Assembly (NCBI GenBank): GCA_012719545.1
Contig: JAAYAD010000054.1
Location: 1 to 64,000 of the forward strand
Source: Clostridiaceae bacterium
GTDB taxonomy: Bacteria > Bacillota > Clostridia > DSM-8532
Direction: 5' to 3'
Length of the DNA stretch: 64,000 bases
The position numbers and the translations under genes are program-made. Under the pieces are notes generated by a model. It was not told the origin of the DNA. It was given only the letters and a program-made list of their open reading frames with translations, and searched no databases. Position 1 is the stretch's first letter. The number at the start of each line of letters is the position of its first letter. Shown piece by piece: positions 1 through 9,795 of this stretch.

Positions 1-40
1 ATGTTATTTGGTCCCTGCAATATCCTTCTATGTACTTCAT
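1..40 (-). CDS. 5' end (13 codons) of a probable IS1182-like transposase, truncated by the window edge
   Basis: Minus strand reads AGGGGTAAAAG-ATG AAG TAC ATA GAA GGA TAT TGC AGG GAC CAA ATA ACA (MKYIEGYCRDQIT), resembling the N-terminus of IS1182-family transposases (MKYI.GYDRNQ.TLFP). Confidence 0.4.
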   Translation of the reverse strand, partial: MKYIEGYCRDQIT

Positions 41-148
41 CTTTTACCCCTAAAACGTGCTATTTATATACATTATATCATATATTTAACAATTACACAA
101 AAGCCTGTTTTTGACTAAACTCTTTTCGGACAATATGGCCAAGAATTT

Positions 149-182
149 AGGCTTTCAGAATTCTGTCTGAAAGCCTTTTATT
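149..182. terminator. intrinsic terminator hairpin
   Basis: AGGCTTTCAG-aattctgt-CTGAAAGCCT followed by TTTTA. Confidence 0.65.
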
Positions 183-257
183 TTTAATTTGTGTTCCCAC
201 TGGTGACAAAAGTGTGACTTTTTTATAAACTTCTCACGGTACATTCTAAACGTGGGA

Positions 258-1211
258 TTAATTCATAACATTTTGAGGTCTTCCCTCAAGCCAAAGAAGA
301 ATATTGTCAAAGACTATTTTTGCACGCCTTTCAAAGGCTTCTCTTGTGGCAAATGCAACATGGGGTGTCAATACCACATTTGGAGCGCTGAATAATACAT
401 GATCCTTGGGAAGTGGCGGCTCCATTTCAAAAACATCCACACCCGCTCCCGCTATCCTGTGCTCGCAAAGCGCCCTGGCCAGAGCCGCACTATCCACAAT
501 GGAACCCCGAGCGGTATTGATAAGGATGCTCCCGGGTTTCATTTTAGCGATTCTCTCCTCGTTAATCATACCTTTCGTTTCTGCCGTCAGTGGTACATGC
601 AGTGTAACAATATCACTTTCAGAGAGCAAGGTATCCAAATCCACATAGGAAATTCCCATGTTTATGGCAGATTCTTTTTGAGAACGGCTGTAGGCCAATA
701 TTTTTAATCCGAAGGCTTTTCCGATTTCCGCTACCCTAAGGCCAATTGCGCCGGTTCCGACAATACCCAGAGTCTTGCCAAAAATCTCATTTCCTATTAA
801 ACCGTTTTTGGTTCCACCTGCCCTTGTTGCGGCATTGCATTCAATTACCTTACGCATCACCGAAAGAATAAGGCCAAAAGTAAGTTCTGCCACAGAATGG
901 GTCGAATAGCCCGCCGCATTGCACACCACAATACCCCTTTGGCGGCAAGCCTGCATGTCTATATGGTCAACCCCCGTAAAAGCCACAGAGATCATTTTAA
1001 GCTCAGGACAAGCATTGATGATTTCGCCGGTAAAAGGAATATTGGAGAGAATGACCACCTGAGCTCCGGCAGCTCTTTTAATAAGCTCATTTTTCTCTTC
1101 GGTTCTTGTATTGTAGTAAATGAATTCATGGCCCTTGTTTTTTAGCTTCAATGATAACAGATTTAATTTTTCTTCATCTATTGCCAAAGGTTCCAATAAT
1201 ACAATCCGCAT
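258..1211 (-). CDS. D-isomer specific 2-hydroxyacid dehydrogenase
   Basis: NAD-binding GIVGTGAIGLRVAEIGKAFG, catalytic motifs NTARGSIVD and PNVVLTPHVAF. Confidence 0.9.
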   Translation of the reverse strand: MRIVLLEPLAIDEEKLNLLSLKLKNKGHEFIYYNTRTEEKNELIKRAAGAQVVILSNIPFTGEIINACPELKMISVAFTGVDHIDMQACRQRGIVVCNAAGYSTHSVAELTFGLILSVMRKVIECNAATRAGGTKNGLIGNEIFGKTLGIVGTGAIGLRVAEIGKAFGLKILAYSRSQKESAINMGISYVDLDTLLSESDIVTLHVPLTAETKGMINEERIAKMKPGSILINTARGSIVDSAALARALCEHRIAGAGVDVFEMEPPLPKDHVLFSAPNVVLTPHVAFATREAFERRAKIVFDNILLWLEGRPQNVMN

Positions 1212-1368
1212 TAAATCCGCACCTCAATTTTATTTCTGACCAATAGTATAGCAAACTTGGATGTAAAATAAAAATAAGACAACAGTCAGATATGATTACG
1301 GTCAGTAGTAAAAAATTAGTGCCGGCAGAATCGGATAATTCTCGTCCAATCTTTGCCGGCACCTTTTA

Positions 1369-1944
1369 TTATCTGTAATAGCTTCTTCGAATAGCTCTGC
1401 TTGTTCTTTTCTTTGAGGGATTTTCAGTGAATTTTCTGAAAACTTCCTCTTGTTCGTCCATGGTTCTTGATAAGCTTAAAACAAAGGATTTAAACTCCCT
1501 GTCCCTGGCAAGCAACTTAAAAACATTAGCCACTGCATCAATAAAAGCCTCATCTATTTTTTCCGGGGTATTTGCTCTGGCAAGGGGGCATACCGGAACC
1601 GCTCTTGGATCTACTTTAAGGCTCAGTAACCCGTTATGTCCTATATACGGGGTCAAGGGAAAGATCCGGCAGGCCAAAGGCCTTAATTTGCGGTCACAAA
1701 GCGCCGAGCAAATGGCAACAAGCGCCTTTTTCCCCCCACCATATGTAAAATTAGAGGTTTCCAGGCGAAGCCAATGGGGCTTGTCCTCGTACATCACCTC
1801 TTCACCGGGGAACAGAAACATACCCGAATCATCGTCAATGGCATGACAGCATGCCTGATTGCAAAGCTGCCCGCAATCCGAGACAAGGGGTGTTACATTC
1901 GCAAGAATTCCATAGGCTTTTTCATACAATTCGCGTTTATTCAT
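1369..1944 (-). CDS. Cys-rich YkgJ-like hypothetical protein
   Basis: ORF with conserved-looking Cys pattern DCGQLCNQACCHAI...CSALCDRKLRPLACRIFPLTPY. Confidence 0.6.
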   Translation of the reverse strand: MNKRELYEKAYGILANVTPLVSDCGQLCNQACCHAIDDDSGMFLFPGEEVMYEDKPHWLRLETSNFTYGGGKKALVAICSALCDRKLRPLACRIFPLTPYIGHNGLLSLKVDPRAVPVCPLARANTPEKIDEAFIDAVANVFKLLARDREFKSFVLSLSRTMDEQEEVFRKFTENPSKKRTSRAIRRSYYR

Positions 1945-2003
1945 GCTGATTCTTCCCTGCTAAATTTCACATTGATATCTCTTCTTGTTGTATCACACAA
2001 AGC

Positions 2004-3446
2004 TTACGCGCCTTTTTCTTTGATTTTCTCATTCTTAAAATGCTCTTTTGTCAGCTTCACTACAACTGGGCTTAATGCTAGCACCGCTATCAGGTTTGGA
2101 ATAGCCATAAAACCGTTCAGCATATCAGCAATGTCCCAAACAAGGCCCATTTTCATGGTAGCTCCAATAACTACTACGAACACGAAGACAATCTGGTACC
2201 CGCGGCTGGCTTTGGTGCCAAAGAGATACTCAAAACAACGGGTGCCATACAGTGCCCAGGCCAATACGGTGGAAAGTGCAAACAGTGTGATGCTGACTGC
2301 AATAATCAGCGAACCAAGTTTCTCGCCGAGCACAGTCCCAAATGCGGCAGAAATAAGGGGAGTACCACCTTCACCACCCCATTCCGGACTGACACCGCCG
2401 CGAGCAGCCGACGTAAGAAGTACAAGAGCAGCCATGGAACATATGATGATGGTGTCCGTAAATACTTCAAAAATACCATACAAGCCCTGCATTACCGGGT
2501 TTTTTTCACTTGTAGCAGCATGGGCCATGGGAGCAGAACCAAGACCTGCTTCATTGGAAAAAACGCCACGTGCCACACCTTTCTGAATAATTGTCTTGGT
2601 GGTGATACCAACGGCACCGCCAAAAGCAGCCTGAACTGAGAAGGCATTACCAAAGATCCATCCTAAAGCTGTGCCTATATAACGCCCATTGCAGACTAGG
2701 ACAATGATGGATGCAAATATGTAGATAATGGCCATGATAGGAATCATTTTTTCTGTAACAGAGCCTATGCGCTTGATACCACCCAGGAGTACCAAAGCAC
2801 AAATTAAAGCAATAAGAATGCCAACCACCAGACTGGAAACAAGGACAGGTTTACCGAACAGTTGGAAGCTAACGGCAGTCGTATTTCCGCCAAATGAGTC
2901 AATTGCCGTATTAATGGAGGTGGCGATGGTGTTGACTTGCGCCATATTGCCAATACCGAATGCTGCAATTGCGCCAAATATACAGAAAACAGAACCCAAC
3001 CAGGCCCAGTTCTTGCCAAGACCATTTTTTATGTAATACATGGGTCCGCCAACCCATTCACCCTTGTCATTACGTTCACGATATTTAACAGCCAGAACGG
3101 CTTCTGAGTACTTGGTAGCCATTCCGAACAAAGCGGAAATCCACATCCAGAACACAGCACCGGGACCTCCCGCAACAATGGCTCCCGTGACACCTGCAAT
3201 ATTGCCGGTACCTACGGTAGCAGCCAACGCAGTCGTAACTGCCTGCCAGGGTGAGATTTCACCCTCGCCAGTCTCATGTTTCATGAACATCCTGCCAACA
3301 GTGTTTTTCATAACATAGCCGAAATGGACAAACTGTGGGAAAAGCATACGTACGCTGAGATAGACGCCCGTACCTACCAAAAGGATCAGCATAACCGGGC
3401 CCCATGCAAAGTTGTCAAGCTTGGTGATAATTTCACTAAATGTCAT
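2004..3446 (-). CDS. sodium:alanine/glycine symporter (AGCS family)
   Basis: Multi-TM protein with ATVGTGNIAGV, GPGAVFWMW and GGPMYYI motifs; start chosen at ATG 3446 behind AAAGGAG. Confidence 0.92.
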   Translation of the reverse strand: MTFSEIITKLDNFAWGPVMLILLVGTGVYLSVRMLFPQFVHFGYVMKNTVGRMFMKHETGEGEISPWQAVTTALAATVGTGNIAGVTGAIVAGGPGAVFWMWISALFGMATKYSEAVLAVKYRERNDKGEWVGGPMYYIKNGLGKNWAWLGSVFCIFGAIAAFGIGNMAQVNTIATSINTAIDSFGGNTTAVSFQLFGKPVLVSSLVVGILIALICALVLLGGIKRIGSVTEKMIPIMAIIYIFASIIVLVCNGRYIGTALGWIFGNAFSVQAAFGGAVGITTKTIIQKGVARGVFSNEAGLGSAPMAHAATSEKNPVMQGLYGIFEVFTDTIIICSMAALVLLTSAARGGVSPEWGGEGGTPLISAAFGTVLGEKLGSLIIAVSITLFALSTVLAWALYGTRCFEYLFGTKASRGYQIVFVFVVVIGATMKMGLVWDIADMLNGFMAIPNLIAVLALSPVVVKLTKEHFKNEKIKEKGA

Positions 3447-3509
3447 GATGCAAATCTCCTTTTCAACGCCCCTGGCGCAAATTTTGACAAATCCATGGTT
3501 ATATAAAAA

Positions 3510-3530
3510 CGTCCCGGGATACCGGGACGT
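3510..3530 (-). terminator. intrinsic terminator in the leader of the AGCS symporter
   Basis: Minus strand ACGTCCCGGTATCCCGGGACG followed by TTTTTATAT, between riboswitch and start codon. Confidence 0.7.
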
Positions 3531-3569
3531 AGACATAACAAAACCGCCTGAAACATCAGGTAGGGTTTA

Positions 3570-3745
3570 TCTCGTTCTGTCCTTTTGCCTGAGAGATTGG
3601 CGGTTAACGCCTTGCCCCTTCGGCCCCCGCATAAAGCGGATGTCTTCAGAACGCCGTCAGCCGACAGTCCTTTTGCCTGATAGTATTACTCCTTCGGCCG
3701 GGTATGCACCCTGTCTCCTGTCGGTTTCAACCGGTAACCTCTATG
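3570..3745 (-). promoter_or_regulatory. tandem glycine riboswitch (gcvT motif)
   Basis: Minus strand has two aptamer cores: GCCGAAGGAGTAATACTATCAGGCAAAAGGAC and GCCGAAGGGGCAAGGCG...AATCTCTCAGGCAAAAGGACAGA. Confidence 0.93.
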
Positions 3746-3866
3746 AACACGAATAAGTTAAATTATACGCAGATAGCGCGAAATTACAATAGGGAATTAT
3801 TGTGACCAGTACCTAGTCAGGAATTTTAGCCGCAACTCACGCTTAAATAAAGTTTCTCTGCCAAAA

Positions 3867-3902
3867 CAAAGGCTCTTAGGTTTTTACCTAAGAGCCTTTG
3901 TA
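3867..3902. terminator. intrinsic terminator downstream of the MCP gene
   Basis: CAAAGGCTCTTAGG-tttttA-CCTAAGAGCCTTTG. Confidence 0.7.
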
Positions 3903-3991
3903 GTTAAGGTTTGCGTTCAAATGTAACAATGGGTTTGATTCATCCTTCATCGTAATTTCTTTCTTTATCTATACTGTTAATCACATGCAGG

Positions 3992-5515
3992 TCACAGTTT
4001 CAGGTCTATACCCAACACTCCGGTTACACTTCCGCCGTCATCAGTTATCGGTATTGATAAAGTAATGCAAGGCCTTTTTGTTATGGCAGATATATAAACC
4101 TTTGAACAGAATTCCTCTCCTAGAATGCTCTTCTGGAACCAATCCCTGATTTTTGCATTAGCTATTCCCGCTTCGGGTATGGAGCATATGAACCTTCCCT
4201 TTGCGTCATTGCTCCAGGCCGCCTCTATAAAATCATTATTCTGTATGAATCTGCCCAGTGTCTCCCTATGGCTTTCCTTATCCAAATTTTTAATCTGCGG
4301 AAGTGATGCCAGTTCCCGTATAAGTTTAAACGCTTCATTTATTTTGCCGGAATATTCGGTATTTTCAGAAATCAAATCCTCCAGTCCCGAATTATCCTGC
4401 AATTCCATTAAACCTTTGGATGCATCATATAAGCGGCTGCCCATTTCGGCAACCTCCATGATACCCTGCATCTGCTTAAATACAGCACCTTTTACATTTG
4501 CCACGCTGTCTTCTGCAACACATACCAGATTTTCAACTTCACAAATTTTGTTCACAACATCACTTGCATCTTTTGCCTCAGTCTCGGATAAAAATATGAT
4601 TTTCTTCGCCATATCCAATAGGCCCTTAAAAGAATCATGAATGCTGCCAAGTTTATTTTCAATATTGAATGCACTCTTAACTCCCTTCTCAACCTTTACT
4701 CCAATTTCTCCTACTGCTTTATGTACACCTGTGATTTCTTCGTTAATTGAGGTTATAAGGTGCTTTATTTCCTTCACTGATTTTTCGCTTTCAATAGCAA
4801 GCTTTTGGACTTCTTCTGCCACAACGGCAAATCCTCTGCCATTTTCCCCCGCTCTTGCCGACTCAATTTTTGCATTCAGGGAAAGAAGCCTTGTTTGACC
4901 GGCGATATGGCTGACTGTCTCCAGAATCTTCACAATATCAATGGATGCGTCTGATAATTTTTCCATGTAATCGGCAGTCTTTTTGAAAGTGGCCTCTATT
5001 TCATTTATGATACTTACAATCTCAAGGATTTCAGACTTACTTGTTTCCAGAATGGTTTCAGAGTTTTTCCCTACCGACTCAAGTTCAAGAGTAGTATTTC
5101 TTGATTCTTCCAAGAGGTTAATCATTTCTCTGACTTCCGTTATCGTTTCATGAATCTTCTCATTAACCCTGGCATTTAAATGAGCCATTTCTTCTGTCTG
5201 AGCATATACCTGCTGGGAAAACCCGTTATTCTCATCCAAATTTATCTGAAGCTGTTCTGAAACTGCCCAAATTTGATTCGATGTTACATGCAATTCAAGT
5301 TTCAGCTTTGCCAGTTCCTTTTTCAGGTCATTTATTGAAATATCATTTTGAGTCTTGGTTATATAACTACTTTTTAAAAAATATGCACCTGCAGCTAAAC
5401 CTACTGAAACATAAATAAGTATATTGATAAGTTTAGCCGGAAAAGGCAGCAACAATATTATTAATCCCAAAGCATAGCATATTGCGGTTGTTACTAGAGC
5501 CCTTTTGTTATTCAT
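3992..5515 (-). CDS. methyl-accepting chemotaxis protein
   Basis: Two N-terminal TM helices and MCP signalling hairpin AGQTRLLSLNAKIESARAGENGRGFAVVAEEVQKLA. Confidence 0.92.
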   Translation of the reverse strand: MNNKRALVTTAICYALGLIILLLPFPAKLINILIYVSVGLAAGAYFLKSSYITKTQNDISINDLKKELAKLKLELHVTSNQIWAVSEQLQINLDENNGFSQQVYAQTEEMAHLNARVNEKIHETITEVREMINLLEESRNTTLELESVGKNSETILETSKSEILEIVSIINEIEATFKKTADYMEKLSDASIDIVKILETVSHIAGQTRLLSLNAKIESARAGENGRGFAVVAEEVQKLAIESEKSVKEIKHLITSINEEITGVHKAVGEIGVKVEKGVKSAFNIENKLGSIHDSFKGLLDMAKKIIFLSETEAKDASDVVNKICEVENLVCVAEDSVANVKGAVFKQMQGIMEVAEMGSRLYDASKGLMELQDNSGLEDLISENTEYSGKINEAFKLIRELASLPQIKNLDKESHRETLGRFIQNNDFIEAAWSNDAKGRFICSIPEAGIANAKIRDWFQKSILGEEFCSKVYISAITKRPCITLSIPITDDGGSVTGVLGIDLKL

Positions 5516-5598
5516 ACCTGCGACCTCCTTTTTCTATAGACCCTCACCCCGCAATTAATCATTGATTCAATGCGGAGGCACGGTGTTATTTCATATCA

Positions 5599-5639
5599 AA
5601 AAAGGCGCTAATACAGGGTTTCCCTATATTAACGCCTTT
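5599..5639 (-). terminator. terminator-like hairpin in the leader of the MCP gene
   Basis: Minus strand AAAGGCGTTAATATAGGG-aaa-CCCTGTATTAGCGCCTTTTTT. Confidence 0.6.
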
Positions 5640-5761
5640 GTTAACCGCTTATCAAATTGTTATTACTGATTTTAGCACATATCAAAATGTGATGGCAATC
5701 TGTTTTTACATCTAAATAAAGCAATAAATAAAATTCAAAATTATATTTTTTATACAATATC

Positions 5762-5797
5762 AAAAAAGCTTTCAGATGCTTATCTGAAAGCTTTTTT
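5762..5797. terminator. intrinsic terminator downstream of the amidase gene
   Basis: AAAAAAGCTTTCAGAT-gctt-ATCTGAAAGCTTTTTT. Confidence 0.75.
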
Positions 5798-5838
5798 ATC
5801 AGCGGGTTATTTTCTCTATTGTTCAATCATGTTTCTCG

Positions 5839-6606
5839 TTATTCTTTTGCTTCATAACTCCTTGCCCATTGCATTAGCAGAGCTTCTGGGTAAGGATGAT
5901 ATTGCTCTATTACATCCCACACACCCTGAGGGTTAGAGAATCGACATTTTTCCTGGATAATCCTTTTGTATTCTTCCAAAGCCTCTTTATTAAGTGGTTC
6001 TTTATAGGTTTTTCCGGTATATTCGCACAATGCTCGGACTGTTATCTCAGCAGCCTTTTTAATAAAGCCCGGTGTATTGCATAATTTAAGCTCATTTATA
6101 TTTGTGAAGAAAAAATGCTCAATCAATATACATGGTATAACTGGTTTTCTGACAATATCAAAGTCCGACCATGTGCCGGGTATGCATTGCCAGATTCCTC
6201 CCCCCCAGGCTCCAATTGGCATGGTTCTGCTGGCATATTTGGCCCATAATTCAGCCAACCTTTTACCGTTAGTAGAATTGTACCAATGAAAAACTCCCCA
6301 TCCCGTAGCGTGTGGGTTTGATGAAGCGTTGGCATGAAAAGACACGAGACATAGAATGGGTGATTTTTTATGCTCTTCGTTTACCCATGCACTTCTTTTA
6401 CTAATTGGCGTATCCGGCGAGTACGGCTCTTGAGTAAACAGCACCTCGAAACCCTGTGCTTCTGCCAATTCACGGGCTTTAATGGCAACTGCTGAGTTAA
6501 AATCGTGTTCTGCAAAAGAGCTGCCATCGGGAAGATATATCCCCTTTAATGGCGGCCATGTGTCAGAACCATGTCCGATATCAAATACTACTCTCACACT
6601 TTTCAC
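5839..6606 (-). CDS. N-acetylmuramoyl-L-alanine amidase (Amidase_3)
   Basis: VFDIGHGSDT, FSAVAIK-type spacing, LVSFHANASSNPHATGWGVF and CILIEHFFFTN motifs. Confidence 0.85.
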   Translation of the reverse strand: MKSVRVVFDIGHGSDTWPPLKGIYLPDGSSFAEHDFNSAVAIKARELAEAQGFEVLFTQEPYSPDTPISKRSAWVNEEHKKSPILCLVSFHANASSNPHATGWGVFHWYNSTNGKRLAELWAKYASRTMPIGAWGGGIWQCIPGTWSDFDIVRKPVIPCILIEHFFFTNINELKLCNTPGFIKKAAEITVRALCEYTGKTYKEPLNKEALEEYKRIIQEKCRFSNPQGVWDVIEQYHPYPEALLMQWARSYEAKE

Positions 6607-6873
6607 CTCCTTTTATACCTCATTTTTCATATACTTACTTTCGAGCTTGTCCATCATATCAATACTTCTATTACTCTCTTTTACAATATATGCGCATTAT
6701 TCGACATGTTTCACGCCAAAATGGCTCGAGCAGCAATTCTACTCGTGCTTAACTTAAGAATTCTATTCCGCATCAAGTCAGAATACCTCAATCCTAAAAC
6801 AATTAAGAATATTGGCACCCGCTTTCTCATATAGGAAAATGTGGCTAAATCAGGTGAACAAGGAGGCACTCCC

Positions 6874-7251
6874 ATGATTGATTTTAATAATGGCTCATTC
6901 TTCAAGCTAAGACCTGAGAGCATTCAGAATGTTCAAAATCTTGAGGGCCTAATTCTGATTGACGGAGAGTACATATTTGCGTCATTTGTAGGAATCCGCG
7001 ATAGAGTTATTTTTACAAACAAGCGGGTTATTGCAATTAATGTACAGGGTCTTACAGGAAAAAAGAAAGACTTTACTTCCCTTCCTTATTCCAAAATACA
7101 GGCTTTCTCAGTTGAAACTGCCGGAACTCTGGATTTGGACTGCGAACTTGATTTATATTTCAGCGGATTAGGTAAAGTAAGGTTCGAATTTTCAAGCGGT
7201 GTTGATATTATCGGCCTTAGCAGAATGATTAGTGAGTATGTTTTAAATTAG
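6874..7251 (+). CDS. PH domain-containing protein (bPH type)
   Basis: Small protein with YIFASFVGIRDRVIFTNKRVIAINVQGLTGKKKDFTSLPYSKIQAFSVETAG; AGGAGG RBS upstream of ATG 6874. Confidence 0.8.
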   Translation: MIDFNNGSFFKLRPESIQNVQNLEGLILIDGEYIFASFVGIRDRVIFTNKRVIAINVQGLTGKKKDFTSLPYSKIQAFSVETAGTLDLDCELDLYFSGLGKVRFEFSSGVDIIGLSRMISEYVLN

Positions 7252-7270
7252 GATGAACCGAAATAGTGAT

Positions 7271-7303
7271 AAAACGATCCTTTCATAGGGATCGTTTTTT
7301 ATT
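7271..7303. terminator. intrinsic terminator
   Basis: AAAACGATCC-tttcatag-GGATCGTTTTTT. Confidence 0.75.
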
Positions 7304-7422
7304 TATGTACTTCTTTACAATAAATACAATAAAAACTGGTTAAATTGAGTAATTGTAGATTAATGGTGGTGAATCTTTTATAATAGATTTAAGCTTTATC
7401 TTAAAGAAAGGTGGTGTTGCCT

Positions 7423-8802
7423 GTGAAACTTGAAAGGACCGACTGGCTGGATGCCTTAAGTGAAAAGGCCGTAAAATGCAGTATTATTGACCCTGAACTC
7501 TACACCAAATATGAGGTTAAAAGAGGTCTCAGGGACATAAGCGGCCGGGGTGTGCTTGCAGGACTTACCGAGATAGGCGAAGTGCATGCCTATATTATTG
7601 ATGAGAACGAAATGGTTCCATGTCCCGGAAAGCTCTATTACAGAGGCTATGACATTGAAGAAATTGTAAAGGGCTTTTTAAGCGAAAACCGCTTTGGTTT
7701 TGAGGAAACCTGCTATTTGCTTTTGTTTGGCGACCTCCCCGATAAAAAGGCATTGGCGGACTTTGAGAAAACCCTTGCAAAGCTCCGCAAATTACCCAAG
7801 GACTTTACCCGGGACGTTATTATGAAGGCTCCCGGAAAGAACATGATGAATGTTCTTTCAAGAAGTGTTCTTACACTCTACAGCTTTGACGATAATGCTG
7901 ATGATACATCAGTTAAAAATGTTTTAAGGCAATGCCTTCAGCTGATTGCCTGCTTCCCTCTTCTGGCCGTTTACGGTTATCAGGCCTACAACCATTATCA
8001 TGGCAACAACAGCCTTTATATTCATGGCCCCAGGGAAGACTTAAGCACCGCTGAGAACATTCTTCACATGTTAAGGCCCGACAGCCGTTATACAAAGCTG
8101 GAAGCCACTTTATTAGACCTTGCCCTGGTTCTTCATGCTGAGCACGGCGGCGGTAACAACTCTACCTTCACAACCCATGTGGTTACATCCTCGGGTACCG
8201 ATACCTATTCCGTTATGGCATCTGCTCTCGGATCATTAAAGGGCCCCCGTCATGGCGGCGCAAATGTGAAGGTTGTAGAGATGTTTGATGACATAAAGAA
8301 AAATGTTAAGGACTGGGACGACGACGAGGAAATATCAAGCTATCTTACCAAGATTCTAAATAAGGAAGCTTTCGACAGGTCAGGACTTATCTATGGTATG
8401 GGCCATGCTGTATATTCTTTGTCCGACCCCAGAGCGGAAATATTTAAGGCTCATGTAGAGGAGCTTGCGCACCAAAAGGGCATGGAAGACGAGTACAAGC
8501 TCTATTCCAAAATTGAAAAATTGGCTCCCGAGGTTATAGGTAAGTTCCGCAAGATTTACAAGGGAGTCAGCGCAAACATAGATTTCTATTCAGGCTTTGT
8601 TTACAAGATGCTGGATATCCCTGTAGAGCTTTTCACCCCTATTTTCGCCATTGCAAGAATTGCAGGCTGGAGCGCCCATCGTATCGAGGAAATCGTAAAC
8701 AACGGCAAAATAATAAGGCCTGCATATAAATGCATCGCCAAAAGAAAAGAATATATCCCTATTTCAGAGCGTAACTTATCCCATAACAATTTGTCCGAAT
8801 AA
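7423..8802 (+). CDS. citrate/2-methylcitrate synthase
   Basis: Citrate synthase motifs KLYYRGYDIEE, LHAEHGGGNNSTFTTHVVTSSGTD, GPRHGGAN, GMGHAVYSLSDPRAEI; GTG start 7423 behind AAAGGTGG. Confidence 0.92.
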   Translation: MKLERTDWLDALSEKAVKCSIIDPELYTKYEVKRGLRDISGRGVLAGLTEIGEVHAYIIDENEMVPCPGKLYYRGYDIEEIVKGFLSENRFGFEETCYLLLFGDLPDKKALADFEKTLAKLRKLPKDFTRDVIMKAPGKNMMNVLSRSVLTLYSFDDNADDTSVKNVLRQCLQLIACFPLLAVYGYQAYNHYHGNNSLYIHGPREDLSTAENILHMLRPDSRYTKLEATLLDLALVLHAEHGGGNNSTFTTHVVTSSGTDTYSVMASALGSLKGPRHGGANVKVVEMFDDIKKNVKDWDDDEEISSYLTKILNKEAFDRSGLIYGMGHAVYSLSDPRAEIFKAHVEELAHQKGMEDEYKLYSKIEKLAPEVIGKFRKIYKGVSANIDFYSGFVYKMLDIPVELFTPIFAIARIAGWSAHRIEEIVNNGKIIRPAYKCIAKRKEYIPISERNLSHNNLSE

Positions 8803-8811
8803 TAAAGAATG

Positions 8812-8860
8812 GCAGGAAATAAGAAGCAGCAATTTTGCATCTTTTTATTTCCTGCTTTTT
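8812..8860 (+). terminator. intrinsic terminator of the citrate synthase gene
   Basis: GCAGGAAATAA ... TTTATTTCCTGC followed by TTTTTT. Confidence 0.6.
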
Positions 8861-9795
8861 TAATCCATTGCATAATAGTGTGTATCAGGTGTCAGTTCTC
8901 TTGGTAAGAATCCCGCATTGAACCATGGGAAGTATTTCTCCATTTCTTTCATTACAGTTCTCAAAGTCAAAACGTATGGCTTATATATGTAATTAACAAC
9001 CATATCATCGTCAATATGATAGTACCAGCTAAGGTTAAACTCCCTGCGGCTTATTAATGTAAGACCCGAGAAATGATAGAAGGTCAATGGATATTCATTT
9101 ATGTAAACTTTACCGTCTTTTATGCTGACCGTATAGTTCTGCATATTCCAAACAGCGGTATTGGCACCATAGCTTTTTACAACATGCACTCCCTCAAATT
9201 CTTCAGGCCATGTTTCAACATAACGTTGGTCTCCAAATACCTTTCTTACAGGGTCCTCAGTAATGGGACAGTATTCAATGCACTGGTTCTTCCATTTGTT
9301 CACCGCAGCAAAAGCTGTCGGAGTATTTCTGCATCCAACAAACCCTGTATTGTATATTCCGGTTGTAGCATAGTACTTTAGGAAGTTTCTTGAGTTTCTG
9401 TGATGAGTTAAGTACAAATTGGCGTACGGATTCTCATTGAAAATATTGTCAGGATTATCATAGAAAAAGAGATCCGCATCCAAATGGGCAAAGTATTGAC
9501 AGTCATTGTAATTCTCCATTACATAGTGGAGAAATACAGGCTTCAGCGTCCAGCAGTAGGCATGAAAAGGCCTTTCTTCCCTTATCTTTGCCAATGTGTC
9601 GTCTTCCAGTTCATTTATCATGATTGGCACAACATGTTCTATATCAATTTTCTTTAAGATATGCCACAAAATATCATGAATGCACAGCACATATAACTTA
9701 AAGTTATTGCAGACATTTCTTAAGGACGCCGCCAAAGCCATGAACTTGAAAAAATGATCCTGGGAAACTACTGTGGTAAAATGATACTTATTCAA
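8860..9795 (-). CDS. nucleotide-diphospho-sugar transferase-like glycosyltransferase
   Basis: HLDADLFFYDNPD (DxD), YNTGFVGCRNT; shares an operon with a GT2 gene. Confidence 0.7.
   Translation of the reverse strand: MNKYHFTTVVSQDHFFKFMALAASLRNVCNNFKLYVLCIHDILWHILKKIDIEHVVPIMINELEDDTLAKIREERPFHAYCWTLKPVFLHYVMENYNDCQYFAHLDADLFFYDNPDNIFNENPYANLYLTHHRNSRNFLKYYATTGIYNTGFVGCRNTPTAFAAVNKWKNQCIEYCPITEDPVRKVFGDQRYVETWPEEFEGVHVVKSYGANTAVWNMQNYTVSIKDGKVYINEYPLTFYHFSGLTLISRREFNLSWYYHIDDDMVVNYIYKPYVLTLRTVMKEMEKYFPWFNAGFLPRELTPDTHYYAMD

Noticed and set aside
5541-5640. c-di-GMP riboswitch upstream of the MCP gene
   Set aside because: The sequence lacks the conserved GEMM-I and class II core motifs, so only an unclassified structured leader is reported.
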